A stretch of 64,000 bases of DNA from Urechis unicinctus (lineage: Eukaryota > Annelida > Polychaeta > Xenopneusta > Urechidae): positions 19,365,910 through 19,429,909 of the forward strand of contig CM067350.1 in assembly GCA_034190875.2 (NCBI GenBank), in the 5' to 3' direction. The notes beneath the pieces were generated by a model. It worked only from the letters and a program-made list of their open reading frames with translations. It did not search any database and was not told the origin of the DNA. The position numbers were made by a program, and so were the translations under genes. Every line of letters begins with the position of its first letter. Position 1 is the stretch's first letter. Positions 20,880-32,640 of this stretch are shown in pieces.

Positions 20880-22586
20880 CTGTTCAACAAGCATTGCCCT
20901 CTTGTTGAGCTTATTGGGTGACAGCAGTTTCATTCGCGAGTTCCTGCCACTGACCTGACATCAGAACAAATTTCTTCCTGTGTCATCTTTCTCATCAGAA
21001 CTCATAACTTCGCAATAGGACGATTTGCTGATCATGTACACATTATTTGGTCTTTTCACAGAGACTTTCCAGTCTTTAAGTACATAGCCATCGTCATAGT
21101 TTTTTTGTGATTCGTGCAGTCTCTTGGTTATTTGCATGACAGGATTTTTTGATTACAGAACCATTTTCTTAAGTTGCTGTAGGTAATTTTCAAACAGAAA
21201 GGCTGAGCATGAATCAAGCCCACAGTATCTTTCTGCATCTGAGGCCAGGTGTACCAGGCTGTGTATGTTGTAAACCAGGAACTCCTCCCCATACAGCTCT
21301 GTGCTTTTGATGACAAAGTATGCCAAAAACCTTTCAGCATACTGACTGGGTTCTCTGGTCAACCTTGGGCAGATAAAAAAACTAACTGCCACATTTAAGG
21401 ACAAGGAAACGGTCATACAGCTCTTGCCGCAAGATACTGCGCAGTACTAATTTGCCTTTATACAATAGAAACTGTCTGTACTCAGTTGCCTTTCACCTCT
21501 CAATTTCAGCCAAACTCCGAGGTTTTCTTGCAAACAAACAAGATGGGAAATCTTTGCAAATTTAGTAGCCATTGACTTATTTCCTATACGTGAGCAGCTG
21601 ACATCCTGAACTCCTTCTTACCGCGAATCCATGCCAACAAAAGCCTCGTCTGAACTCCCAAACAAACCTGATGCATATAGTCTATTGGAAAATGATTTAC
21701 CATGTCAATGGAAGTTAATAGAATGGTGTTTGACCTTAGTGATGATCAGGATTGATTTGAGTTCTAAATGAAATGTTTGTTCTAAGCTCAGTTCAACATC
21801 TGGATATGTCATTCTATCAATCCACCTACCCTTCTGAGCACATCTGTCACACCCGTAATACCCAGAATATAGCTTGATGGACTTGACCATGGCTTTGGCA
21901 GGTGCATCGCATACAACAAGTATAACTGTTACAGAGCAGGTTATTCTATTAACTGTGTCCACCAGGCCATCTTGCATCTGATATTTGATATCACTAATGG
22001 TTTCATTTAAAACATTTAAATCACTAGGCTTTCATACACCAGAACTAAGTGCCACAGGAAATACTTTGACAAGACAGATATTAATTACTGCACACAGCAT
22101 AGGCCAAATAGACTTATTGGTACTTTTGAATTACAGAATCCCGTCTATAGTTGAAATCCATTTCAAACCGGGTCTCAGTTGCAACTGATCTAGGTGTTTT
22201 CAATAAAGTGCGTGCTGTTTTAGGCATTTTAGGATGTCCATTTGCTGTCAGCAATTTCAACAATACATCAACTGCGCTATGAGTTATACCAAAATCATTC
22301 ACCCATTTTCCAAACTCGTTGGTTCACATGAGGATCCATCCTCACTCTCAGAATCGGACGAAATTGGAACATGATCATCTATGAGATCCCAATTCCAACC
22401 CTCATCATTTCTACGGGGATTGCCTGTTAATGAATATTCCAATGTCGCTGCTTGAACTGGTGAACAGTTGATACTTTGGCTGGTCATTGGTAACACTTCG
22501 TCTTCGCTACTTGGCAGCAATTGTGGCAGTCCCCCACATGAATTATCAATATGACTAATAGAAGACGAAGAATATATTGTCCGCAA
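20880..22586 (-). pseudogene. CACTA-like (Transposase_21-type) transposase remnant
   Basis: Minus strand. An acidic N-terminus (22586-22303: SSDSESEDGSSCEPT) runs by frameshift into WVNDFGITHSAVDVLLKLL and KTARTLLKTPRS (to 22114). Then come VVCDAPAKAMVK and GYYGCDRCAQKG (21977-21705), [17 protein letters not shown] (about 21700-21640), AERFLAYFVIKSTELYGEEF (21416 onward), and NIHSLVHLASDAERYCGLDS followed by CSAFLFENYLQQLKKMV. The chain ends in a damaged C-terminal domain near 20880. This order ('CDaPA..f.k', 'GC.rC.q.G', 'hl.dlG', 'YN.HsL.HLadd...fG.Ld..SafpFEn') is that of metazoan proteins annotated as transposase domain-containing and related to CACTA Transposase_21. Stops and frameshifts are frequent. 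Confidence 0.75.
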
Positions 22587-22644
22587 TACGTGTCTTAAGT
22601 TACGAAGCGGAATGATATGAATACGACGTATTGTCTGTATGTAT

Positions 22645-22760
22645 TTATTACGTACACGAGTAACGTAAATACAACGTTTGAACTACGTAATTACCAGATA
22701 TTACCTTACCATTACCTACGAATTACATAGTACTACGTAGTTTGTTTGTACTGTGTTTGC
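22645..22760 (-). repeat. TACGTA-rich block, right
   Basis: Hexamers at 22649-22654, 22684-22689 and 22734-22739, in contexts such as (inverted) AATTACGTAGTT, match those of the left block at 13405-13470. The outermost sequence, read inward, is CACAGTACAAACAAAC. That resembles a CACTA-type start, but no matching left terminus was found. Confidence 0.5.
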
Positions 22761-22769
22761 TGGGATATC

Positions 22770-25700
22770 ATTAAAATTCGTACTCAATGAGACATCAACT
22801 AATTTACCAACAACGATGAATTATCCATTTCGCTAATTCAGTCGAAAGTATATTATGTTATTTCTGGTAGATGATTATCACTGGACAATATTTCTCAACT
22901 AAGCGCTAGTTTCAAAATCTATATCGCGGTGTTAGAAATGTGATCGCATCTGCTTCAAAATAACCTCTCTGGTGCAAAATCTACATCATCGACCCCCTAC
23001 GTTTCTCGTTCAATAGTATGGTAGGCCCCCCAATATATATCAACCGTTAAACTTCCTTCCAGGCAACTTTACACTAGACTTTATTTCTCAACAAAAGAAC
23101 AAATGTTGCAATGAGCGGTAGGTTCAAAAGCATTGAACGTGGTGTTACAAATTTGCTTCAAAAGATATCATCATCCGTGACTCCATACTTTTTTATGCTC
23201 TCTATTTAATGGAAAACATATTAATGACGACAGGGTTAAAAGTAAACGCTATTGTCACTAAACGTTTTTTTTTTTGTTGGCCACATAGTATGAATTATTT
23301 CCAAATGAACTATAACAATGAAGTTAGAAAGACATATTTTTTCTTCCCAACTGCTGCACTCTGTTACAAATACTGTAACCCGTCTCATTAATGTCCATCT
23401 CGGCCAATCCTTGCAGACTTAGCTGATCACAAGCAGGAGGTATTTACTGCAGTAATCAAAAGATGACTGGGAACGATAAGGTATCTGAGTTCGTAATTTT
23501 GTTCTGTTATGTAAACATTAACAGAGATTAATAAACTTTTAACAACATAATTTCGTCGACCATGATGTCAGCAAGTCAAGCGTTGATAAACTGGAATATA
23601 ATACACCGAGAGGACTTTGTAGTTCCAAAACATATCCAAATATGCCTTTACGGGCTTCCATGTGAAGCCGGTCTTCCAGAGACAGTGTTGCACTGCTGCA
23701 AGAGATCCCTCATGTCAACGCTCGTGGGCCGCATTGACTGCAATGGCACAGAAATGATTTTGACTGATCTAAATACTATATATACTACTTGAAATAATGC
23801 CATGAAATGCCTGCATTGTGCTATGGAGTTTTTCAAATTAGAGACACATTCGCAGATGTCATCATAACGTCATTTAGACGTTACTAACAATAGCTTGACG
23901 CAACAGCGATTAATTGCTCCTATTGGTCTAACAAAACATGCAATATTTATTAAATGATTGAGGGGAAGTGTCACTGCATGCGTGCAAACAGGATATTTTG
24001 ATTTTACATGGCCACGCCATGCATCTTTGCATATAGAGTATGCATTGTAGAAGGGATTAATTGTGGAAGTAATTAGACTAGGGTACACATGTAGAGTGAT
24101 TAAAAAGAGATCATATCATCTTTATGGCGTAGGTACTCATATTTGATTGAGCTAAATTACTCTTGTTTCTTTTTGGTCTTTGTAGCATTGACATTGCGTA
24201 CTCACAACCATGGGGATATAAGGATTCGCCGCGAGAAGCTATTGCTCAGATCAACAGCGTACATTTGTGTAATGAAAATAAATACCATCATTAGCAAAGC
24301 TACCGAATGAAAGCACGGGACAAAATATGTGAAAGGAAAGTGGTTATTCATCATTAGCAAACAGCTGTTATATGTTTGACCTATATTGTTGTCACTCAGA
24401 TGTCGCTCATCTCTAGTTTCCTTTAACTGTCAAGAGGGCGATGTGTGCTTCCGGTAGATAAGACTCGAGAAGATTATATATTAATGATCTTTGCCTATTA
24501 TTTATATATTATAGGTATACTAATGAGACACTATTTTTGTTGTTTGTTCAGCAACTGAATTACAAGCAATTAGGCTCATGGATGGCACAATGACAGCCAC
24601 ATTATAGATCGTTCCTGGAAGCTAGCTTGTCTAAATTACTTCTAAGCTGATGATACAAGAATATCATTTCCTCTTCTCTTCAATTGTTGGTTCCTCTATG
24701 TTAATGCCGCGTCCACTTATCTGTGCATCACAACAAACTGAGCAAAAATGAAATCGTGCAAGTCGAATGATTTTAGACTTCAGCACTTCGATACATCAGT
24801 GCATCTATAAAACAAAGAAAGAGATAAACCTGGTGTGATTGTCAAGCAGATCAATTCCGGTCGCCGTTATGTGTTGTTTTCTGATAAATTGAAATGAAAT
24901 CGCTATGACGCTATGATGATCCCCGTTCTCCATGCATCCATTGACAAATTTTATTGCATCGTGATACGATACAATTTATGGGTGAGACTACGTCATTGTC
25001 AATTAGCATCATTGAAAAATGACAAGGGGCATGACGGCCCAAAGCAGAGTAAATTTTATAATCTAAACATTTTCTAGGCCTGTTAGATCATCTTGCTCTG
25101 TTAATGGTATATAACACAAATTCTCATGTCATGAGAGACCACCAGAACCTATAGAATGGCAAAAAACATCTGATTTCAACGCGCAGAGATTGTATATTAA
25201 TATCATAGAGAGGATCATACATTAAACATAGCACGCAAAAAATGTCCACAGAATACATTGCATTTGGATATCGACATATATCAATACCGCTGTTCCATTT
25301 AACGCAGCGTCTTTGTATTCTGACCGTCTTGGTTTGGTTTTCTAACCAAGCTTACTAAAGTTAAGCTGAATCAATCATCATCCAGAAGAGTTAGACATTA
25401 TATCATATGAACATTACCGCTAAGGCTCCATGTTACTGAGCATATGTGCATTCGATGGTTCCTGTCGTTACAATTCATCATGCGTTATCTTGCCTAATGG
25501 GTTTGCATTTTAGCCTTATGTAGGTCAATTAAAATGTACAATAGAGAGGTTTCGAAAACACGCGGTCTGTCATTACGCGGCCGTATGACTAGGAAACCCT
25601 TATGATGTCATTAGTTTCAATAGGCGCGAGTTTGTCAACGCAAGTTTTGGTCTGGTTTCGTTGACTGGAAACGTAAGCATATTATTTGCTAGATTATTTC
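22770..25700. other. Non-coding stretch
   Basis: Only short chance frames, the largest being 23562-23792 with no motif. Two weakly similar segments near 22895-23020 and 23105-23220 suggest a very old local duplication (both contain TTCAAAA, a GCGGTGTTA/GTGGTGTTA-like piece and GCTTCAAAA). No RNA genes were recognised. Confidence 0.45.
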
Positions 25701-25706
25701 TATTTT

Positions 25707-25853
25707 AAAATCGAAAAATCGGCATGAACATGAATGAATAATTTTGGAATACTTTTGAATGGTTATTTCACAGATTTCTAAAATCGAAAAATCGGCGTGA
25801 ACATGAATGAATAATTTTGGAATGCGTTTGTGAAATTTCACAGAAAAATATTT
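25707..25853 (+). repeat. 73-bp tandem duplication
   Basis: AAAATCGAAAAATCGGCATG at 25707 recurs at 25780 with one change. Similarity continues through GAACATGAATGAATAATTTT to a shared TTTCACAG. Confidence 0.85.
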
Positions 25854-25912
25854 TCTTTATTTTCGTGAATATTACCCGTTCAAATATGTGGACATATCCG
25901 TATATATGAATG

Positions 25913-25914
25913 TA

Positions 25915-25948
<34 letters not shown>

Positions 25949-25977
25949 ATGACTATATATATATATATATATATATG
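25913..25977 (+). repeat. (AT)n microsatellite
   Basis: Two AT runs interrupted by TTT and GAC. Confidence 0.95.
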
Positions 25978-26231
25978 TTAAAAATGAGGTACATGTCATG
26001 CAATATTTATCAAACCAATGACTATGACGAGTCTAATAATGGGCAATTTATCAATTGCCTCGAATATACAGGATGTAAATGATGTAGTAGTTAACAAGTG
26101 TAAACATATAAAATGTCAAATCCTGTAGACATGACTCATAACGGTAAAAGAATACATAAAATCTTATACCTTCACTAATTATAGTATTACATATATATTC
26201 ATATATTCATACACATACGCATACAAACATT

Positions 26232-26233
<2 letters not shown>

Positions 26234-26312
<79 letters not shown>
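26234..26312 (+). repeat. (AT)n microsatellite
   Basis: About 78 bases of uninterrupted alternating A and T. Confidence 0.97.
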
Positions 26313-26315
<3 letters not shown>

Positions 26316-26537
26316 TAACTAATTTTATCATAACAAGTGAGTACAAGGCATATGCGTATGAAAATAATCGTGGGCCACCTTTATATTATGAGATTGACAC
26401 GGCGCGGATGGCATCCAGGTACTTAAAAATATAGAATGTACATGAATATAGGTGCAAATGTCGGACATGCCAAAAGGAACCAACAGCACAGGCTCCCGTG
26501 TGAGGTATAATAAAATGAGAGGTAGATGATCTTTATC

Positions 26538-26930
26538 AGATGGAAGAAGCAATGGAATTATTATGGCTTTGGCTGGCGTATCGGACTACTGTTACTTTTT
26601 GTTTAGTTATATTTCTTGATGGTGTACGGTTGGGAGTTTGTGGACTGAGAAAGGGTGCACTTAATGAGTTAAATGGCATTGCTGAAGCAGTAGAAGGGCG
26701 TTGTTGTTTAGGCATGGGTTCTTGTTGTACTGACGTATAATTATTGGGGGTTGTCGATTGGTAGTCGGTGGAATCCTTTAAAGTATTGGTGTTAAATGTA
26801 CGAAAAGAAGAATCTTTGTCGCTGGATTGAATTGTGTCTGTTTTTACACATAACCAGATTTTGAAGTATTTTGCTCTTTGCCAACATAACTTTTGAGAGC
26901 ACTAGCAGTATTTTATATAAAATGAAAGCC
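26538..26930 (-). pseudogene. Ser/Thr/Pro/Gln-rich open segment downstream of the env remnant
   Basis: On the minus strand a stop-free frame runs from about 26930 to the TGA at 26538. It contains DSTDYQSTTPNNYTSV and PFLSPQTPNRTPSRN. It is polar and low-complexity, with no membrane segment. It could be a cytoplasmic tail joined to the env remnant by lost frames, or a separate short ORF. The sequence between it and the env anchor (26930-27077) is broken by stops. Confidence 0.35.
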
Positions 26931-27076
26931 AAAAGAAAGAAATACAGAGAGTTGTAACGCAATGCAAGGTAGTCATAGTGACTGTGGGTATAGTCATAGC
27001 GACAGGTTGGTCGATATTGGTGTCCTACTTCCGGTCATAATTTTGGCAGCCGTTTTGGGAGCTTGTGTTGATGCGG

Positions 27077-28892
27077 CTATATACCTGCTGTCAAAATCGT
27101 AGACATGTGCTTGACCTTTACTGATAATATAACTATAACGAAAATCAGGATGGCAAATGCTGATATAACACAAATGACAAACATGGCCAAGAAGTTATTG
27201 TCTTTCACGAATGTGAGAAAGGTAACCTCAGAATCCATTTGAATTTGTGGCTTTTCATATGTTCGTCTGGTCTCATTAATAGCTGAGTAAACTTTTGCTC
27301 AATCCAATCGAGACTCTTTTAAAGTGTCTGACAAGTCAGTGAGGTTTTGGAAATATTGGTCAATGTTAGGGAGGTCAAGAGTAAGAGATTCGTCCGAAAG
27401 TTTAACACTATTGAAGTGATATGGTTCAAACCCGAAATAGAGGTACATCGCATAATTTATGGGATGCATAATTTTTACCTCGCGCAAATTCTCATTACAA
27501 TCTGACAATAGGGGCGAGACCATAAGATTTGCAACATGTAGAGTGCATCCGCATGGTACAATAACGTGTGCGTATGCAGCGGCCAAAACTTTTCGTATTG
27601 CTTGAGTTGTACATGGTACCTGATAACTGTTACCACTAGTTGTGATAAGGTAATTACCTTTACCTAGAGGCAAAACAAAATCGGGCAGAGGCAAAGTAGA
27701 GAATATCCTAGTTTTACAGACATTGAGGTTGTCGGCAGAGCAAGTTAATTTAGGTCTGTTTCTCAGGACGTGATCGAAAGGGCAAGTTTTGTCCAGAGCA
27801 AGACATAAACTTGCCCAAGTCGATTTCCGAATAAACATTACCTGTCTTGTCTACCGCAAAATAAGGAGGAAGATCCGTTATATAGTCGTACCCTAATCTA
27901 GCATAAGCATCATTTGTTTGAATTGGAATAGGAAATGCAGAAAGAGAATACAAGTTAAAAATGCCATCTTTTCTAGAAAAGGGGGCATGTACATGAATAA
28001 TAAAGTGCGATTCCGTATAAAGGAATGACGCTAAATGGTGGGAATAGTATAACAAAGTATACGTTTGGGCTAAAGAGTAGCCAGGGTAATTTTTTGTAAT
28101 CATCTGTTGTGCTTTTTGAAGGGCCGTTGTCAGAACATGGGGAGGTACTAAATAAGTGGACAGAGACCCTTTAGAAATAATAGCTTTCTATCCGCCACCT
28201 CTGTTACATAGGTTTTCAGATTATTAAGGGAGGCAGCCACGTTTTGTAAGTCCATCCTAGTATGGTGAAGTTCATTTCCGGTGTCGGGGAGAGCGGACAT
28301 AACGCGCAGTAACTGGTCCTTATTAAGTGTGGTTTCTTGATGTAACGCTTTTAGCATAAATGAAGGCGAATTGAGGACAGCATGCAACATCCGTAAATCG
28401 GTCGCTGTGGTGGTTCCTTGTTTGTTCACAGAATAGACCACATTATTAACTATGGCCGCTAAACGCGCTACGTCCCCCGTTGTGACCATACCAAAAATGC
28501 CATGAAAGAGCTTCCCAATGAATCCGAGCAACGCCCTTTGTTGGCGATTTGCAGGTGGTTTGGTGACGGGCGACTGTAACATGGCTTGGATTCTTTCCTC
28601 CGCCACCTGAATAGCTTTCACGAATGCCGCTATTCGCCCACTCTCTCTAACATCAAATAAGGAGCACCAATCATTGAAATCTTCATCTGGTGCTGAGGAT
28701 GCCGCATAAAATTGTTCCATTGGTCATTGGTCAGGGGGTAGGGTGGTGGTGAAGATCAAGTCAAAGTTTGAGGAGTTTCTTTGTCGTGGGAACGAAGACG
28801 ACGCCGTGATTCGGTCTAACTACTGGATCTTCGTGGAAGAAGACTTCACTCCTTACGATGCACAGGACTGCGCATGTGATGCATGCGAACAT
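27077..28892 (-). pseudogene. Env-like fusion glycoprotein remnant (endogenous retroelement), broken
   Basis: A minus-strand ATG at 28892 opens a short hydrophobic signal-peptide-like segment. The frame has a TGA at 28763 and shifts before the large open piece at 28720-28148. In that piece a basic RQQR site (28546-28535) is followed by a Gly/Phe-rich hydrophobic stretch, the layout of a furin site plus fusion peptide. Helical sequence follows, with heptad-like spacing. Further frameshifts lie near 28160 and 27800, and a TGA at 27298. The piece at 27838-27299 is cysteine-rich. A hydrophobic anchor of about 25 residues is encoded at 27193-27118, with the stop at 27077. The overall plan resembles baculovirus-F-like or errantivirus-type Env of LTR retroelements. 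The breaks make it non-functional. No pol was found beside it. Confidence 0.7.
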
Positions 28893-28913
28893 TGTTTGGA
28901 TAAACACGATGCT

Positions 28914-29126
28914 TTATTTGGAAATGAATAAATTGTATGTTAGTTGTGATGAGCAAGGTGGACAACATAAGCGGTAAATGTTTCGCTTATTCACTAAGAG
29001 TGCGGGCATGTCGGCATTCGCTAAATAAAATAAACCCATGTTATTGTCAATATAAAACAAGAAGCGACCCTTGGATACACTGATTATACTCTCAGGTATT
29101 TGCTGGTCTAAATAACTTCTTGACAA
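28914..29126 (-). pseudogene. Open segment upstream of the env remnant, unrecognised
   Basis: A 70-residue minus-strand frame (ISVSKGRFLFYIDNNMGLFY and so on) ends 22 bases before the env start, on the same strand. Its position suggests the end of a preceding ORF of the same retroelement, such as the integrase C-terminus. No motif confirms this, and chance is possible. Confidence 0.25.
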
Positions 29127-29129
29127 AAA

Positions 29130-29880
29130 ACAAATAATTTAGGACAGTGTAAAATTTAAAGACAATACAGTAATGCTAACGAGTGTTTAGCTACAAAAGT
29201 CTTACAATTTGACTGTAACAATAATACCAAAAAAATGAACGATGCAACAACAATATAGTTGAACTAACTATGCAGCAGTAACAAAAGTTGTTCCAACGAT
29301 CAATAAATAGAAGAAAATGTCCTTTTAATATAAGTAACCTTGCTCACCAAGTGTTGTAAGAGTTTATGTGAATGGAGTTTCGTAGCGTGGACAGCAGAAC
29401 CTTATAAAGATCAAATGGAGTGACCATTACTGCCCAAGCGTACCGTAATTGGTGTGTGCGATAAGATGGCAGGTTATTTTGCCTGTGACCGGGCCCAGGG
29501 CCAACAAAAGGCCTGATTGTTCAATCCTGGCCACATGAATAGAACACCTTATTAAAGGAACCCTAGTCATGCGTGTTCCTCTGCCAGACGCCTAATGAAA
29601 GGAATCTGAGCCATTGGATTGGATAGTCGGCGTCACAAGTGGTTTAGGCGTAAATGAACCCTCGTAGGGCCGTACTGTGTCATGTTGACTTAAGTTGGTG
29701 TAATTGTATGTCACAGCATCAGTTAAATATCAAACAACCTTTTATTTATTTCATCAGTCCCTATATAGTTACCACATCTGGGTATTCACCTCATTGATGT
29801 AATATGATTTAGCGAAACCTGTACATTATGATCTGAATACTACACAAGGAAGGATTATCATTTCATTGTGGTTTCTGCCA
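29130..29880. other. Non-coding stretch
   Basis: No coding or RNA feature. A GC-richer patch at 29480-29660 could be part of an LTR for the env-bearing element, but no second copy was found to compare with it. Confidence 0.4.
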
Positions 29881-31250
29881 CCAAACTCACAGCGATTAAT
29901 CCTATCATAACAAGCCTCATTTTGTTGTGTGTAGAACGCATGCGAACAACACTATTGTGTATACCCCGTGTGTAAAATGTGCTGCAGTGGTCTTAATGGT
30001 CTTGCAGCTAACAGATTTAGTCCTTGCTCTGATCGCGACTGCAGCTAACAGATTTATTACATTTAATCCTTGCTCTGACGAATTTACTTTAACTTTAGGA
30101 AAGAGTGCCATTACCCAACAATAGGGTGGCATCAACTCTCATTTTGTTTAATATTCAACACCTGAGCAAGTTCAAAGAGTTCAGTTATAATAAATCCTAG
30201 ACACCTCAATATGTTTAGCATTAATCACCATAGCAACTTCATTGTCTTCATTATAAGACACCATAGAAACCTTATTGTGTATTGTGCAGATTTATTCCAA
30301 ACACCTTTATATTTTCATAGTCTGTAAGGACGGCTCCAGTTTACCTCCCCATGTACTACTCTATGCTCATGGATAACATGGGTCACTAATATTTACCACC
30401 AAACCTGACGAGTTCAGTCAACTAACTCATAGCATATATTGATTTCTGTGCGAACAATGGCGCTGAATCAAATGAGCTTTGCAAGGAAATATTACCCGAG
30501 CTCCTTGCAAGTACCCTGTCATGGACAATAACATATATGGAAAGGAAGTTTCTAGCCAGATAATTGTCCATATATTGATGCGAAAGAAGTATTTGTTTCA
30601 ACTAAATTAATCACATCGATAAAGGCGAACAGAATCAAGCATATAGTATCATTTCCAGTGATAACTGTTACCGTGTGGGTGGAGCAGACATTCCCCAATA
30701 TGGCTACATAAATCTAGTTCATATGGCTTGTTCTGTTTCTGTGTTGACGAAAGTTCATTGAATAGAATAAAGGTTTCGGAATGGCAGCTGAGACACACGC
30801 AGTAGCAGTTACACACGCAAACGAACAAACACAAGCGCATAGGGTTTCATATGTGTACGCATCTTTAGTTTATAATGAATTGAATGGCTGGTTTTATTTC
30901 CTACAGACTGCTGACAAGGCTATTTGTAAATGGCGGTGTATTCAGAGTAATGTAAGACAAACCAGCCACTGGAGATGATCGGTTTTAGTAAAATCCATTT
31001 CGAAACTCGATGGGTACGAGCCACACGCCGCTTCACTGAGCCGGAACCGCTCCCCAAACAAAGCAACAGTTGATCATTTATAATTTCCTTTGACATGTAT
31101 TGGCTCACTAAGCTTTTGCATAGGTTGACAGATGCAAGTAAGATTGGCCCTACCGACAATAAGGTAGCAGTTTCCTATGTCAACATCAGAGTGCAGATAA
31201 TGTTATCACAATATCACAAGCTCAAGATGTGGGTGCGGTTATTTACATTT
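29880..31250 (+). repeat. Old local duplication, copy A
   Basis: Several segments recur in the same order at 31735-33300. Examples: GCTAACA.ATTTATT plus CAATAGGGTGGCAT (30040-30130 and 31880-31980); a run of 'cacc.cag.aacctcattgtgtt'-like units (30196-30290 and 32090-32235); TTTCGAAACTCGATG.GTACGA (31000 and 32960); and a TATCACAAGCTC.AGATGT-like end. Identity is clearly reduced, so this is an old event. Confidence 0.65.
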
Positions 31251-31567
31251 TCTGATGTTGTCGAAAATGGTTGATCAAATTTACTCTAATTATCAACTTA
31301 TATGTAAAATTTTACCAAAATCTATTGTATTGACTGTGCATCGTGTCAAGTTTCCCAGATGATTTGAATATCTGAACCCAGGGGAAATGCTCATGGTGGG
31401 ATGCGTGAGTCAGCGATGGCACATCATGTGAAACAAGCAATTGCTTACATGTACTCCCTCATACAAACCCACCAGTATAGTTGAAATTTTGTCTCTTAAT
31501 GAGTCATTGTCGTAGTTGTCATAAACGAAACAATTAATGACAGCTTCTATAAGTGACAAAGGAAATT

Positions 31568-31705
31568 GCCTTATTTTAGTTTTAAGAAGATATCCGGTTC
31601 GAACCCACCGTCCTAAGCGATCTGCCTTATTTTAGTTTTAAGTAGATATCCTGTTTGAACCCATCGTCCTAAGCGATCTGCCTTATTTTAGTTTTAAGAA
31701 GATGA
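31568..31705 (+). repeat. 56-bp tandem repeat with a B-box-like motif
   Basis: Units start GCCTTATTTTAGTTTTAAG at 31568, 31624 and (partial) 31680. The first contains CCGGTTCGAACCCACC, which matches a tRNA B box. A diverged single copy lies at about 34977-35035 (GGATATCTGGTTTAGGCAAA and CCATTCTAAGCGG). Confidence 0.85.
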
Positions 31706-32044
31706 CCAGAATACTGCACGAGCAGGGTTGATTGCTTCATGGTGGTTTTTGTTACCAAACTCACAGGAATGAATGATATGATACAAACGAACCATTTTGT
31801 TGTGCGTACTACCCTATTGTGCATACCCTGTTTGTAAAGTGAGCTGCCTTGGTCTCAATTGGTTCTTGATCGCCACTGCAGCTAACAAATTTATTTCTTT
31901 CAATCCTTGCCCACACGAATATCGAATATCGTTTACTTTAGGACAGAGTGTCGTGAACCAACAATAGGGTGGCATTATCAACTCCACGAAACACCATCGC
32001 AACGTGTCTGGACACTATAGCAACAGCATTGTGGACACGTTCAA

Positions 32045-32235
32045 GCTCAATGTGTTCAGTTTAAAATATCTTAGAAACCTCATTGTGTTTAGCATTAAGC
32101 ACCACAGCTACCTCATTGTGTTCAGTACCAAGCACCACAGTAACCTCATTGTGTTCAGCAGTTACCACCTTTGAAATCCCATTGTGTTCAGTGTCTTGTA
32201 AACAACCTCATAATGTTTTCAGAAGTTACCACCAT
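32045..32235 (+). repeat. Imperfect tandem repeat of about 33 bp
   Basis: Units of the form 'accacagtaacctcattgtg' plus 'ttcagtaccaagc' occur about five times with decay. The reading frame is open across it (32083-32388), which follows from the period being close to a multiple of three. Confidence 0.7.
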
Positions 32236-32290
32236 AGACATCTCGCAGATATTAACACAAGACACATTTTAATAGCCAAACGGCTCCTGC

Positions 32291-32640
32291 TACCCCCCCC
32301 CCCCCACCGTGGACAACTGATGAGGTCAGCTGATCAGCTGAAACAGTACTATCAATCTCTCCTACAGACAACCTACCTGCCTATTTAAGATGATTTAATC
32401 ATATCAGCAGCCTTAACCACCCCCCCCCCCATGCTGAGTCAGCTGATCAGCTGAAACAGAACTATCAATCTCTCCTACAGATACTAACAAACCTACCGAG
32501 CACATGTGGCCTATGATTAAGATGATTTAATCATATCAGCAGCCTTAACCACCACCCCCCCACCCCCCGTGGATAACTGATGAGGTCAGCTGATCAGCTG
32601 AACTATCAGAGATACTATCACATGTGGCCTATCTCCTACA
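32291..32640 (+). repeat. Three-copy tandem repeat (about 126-134 bp) with C-runs and a 14-bp palindrome
   Basis: Copies begin with long C runs at 32292, about 32420 and about 32554. Each then contains the perfect palindrome CAGCTGATCAGCTG. The first two also share ACTATCAATCTCTCCTACAG and GATGATTTAATCATATCAGC. The third copy is truncated. Confidence 0.85.

Larger units (their letters stand above)
13390..22760 (-). mobile_element. CACTA-like DNA transposon with a nested insertion
   Basis: Two minus-strand gene remnants flank a nested Kolobok-type element: a transposase (20880-22586) and a multi-exon second ORF (14450-16079). Blocks with three TACGTA hexamers each lie at both outer sides: 13414, 13436 and 13460 on the left; 22649, 22684 and 22734 on the right. 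They have matching context (ATTACGTAGTT) and could be subterminal transposase-binding repeats. Exact terminal inverted repeats and a target duplication were not found, so the outer limits are inferred. Without the nested DNA the element would be about 5 kb. Confidence 0.55.

Noticed and set aside
32318-32350. Hammerhead-ribozyme-like boxes CTGATGA and GAAAC in the first C-run repeat unit
   Set aside because: Stem II cannot pair properly next to the boxes. Copy two lacks the first box and copy three lacks GAAA, so the pattern is not conserved.
32083-32388. 101-residue Ser/Thr/Cys-rich frame as a gene
   Set aside because: It is explained by a roughly 33-bp tandem repeat followed by a poly-C tract; no start or splice context.
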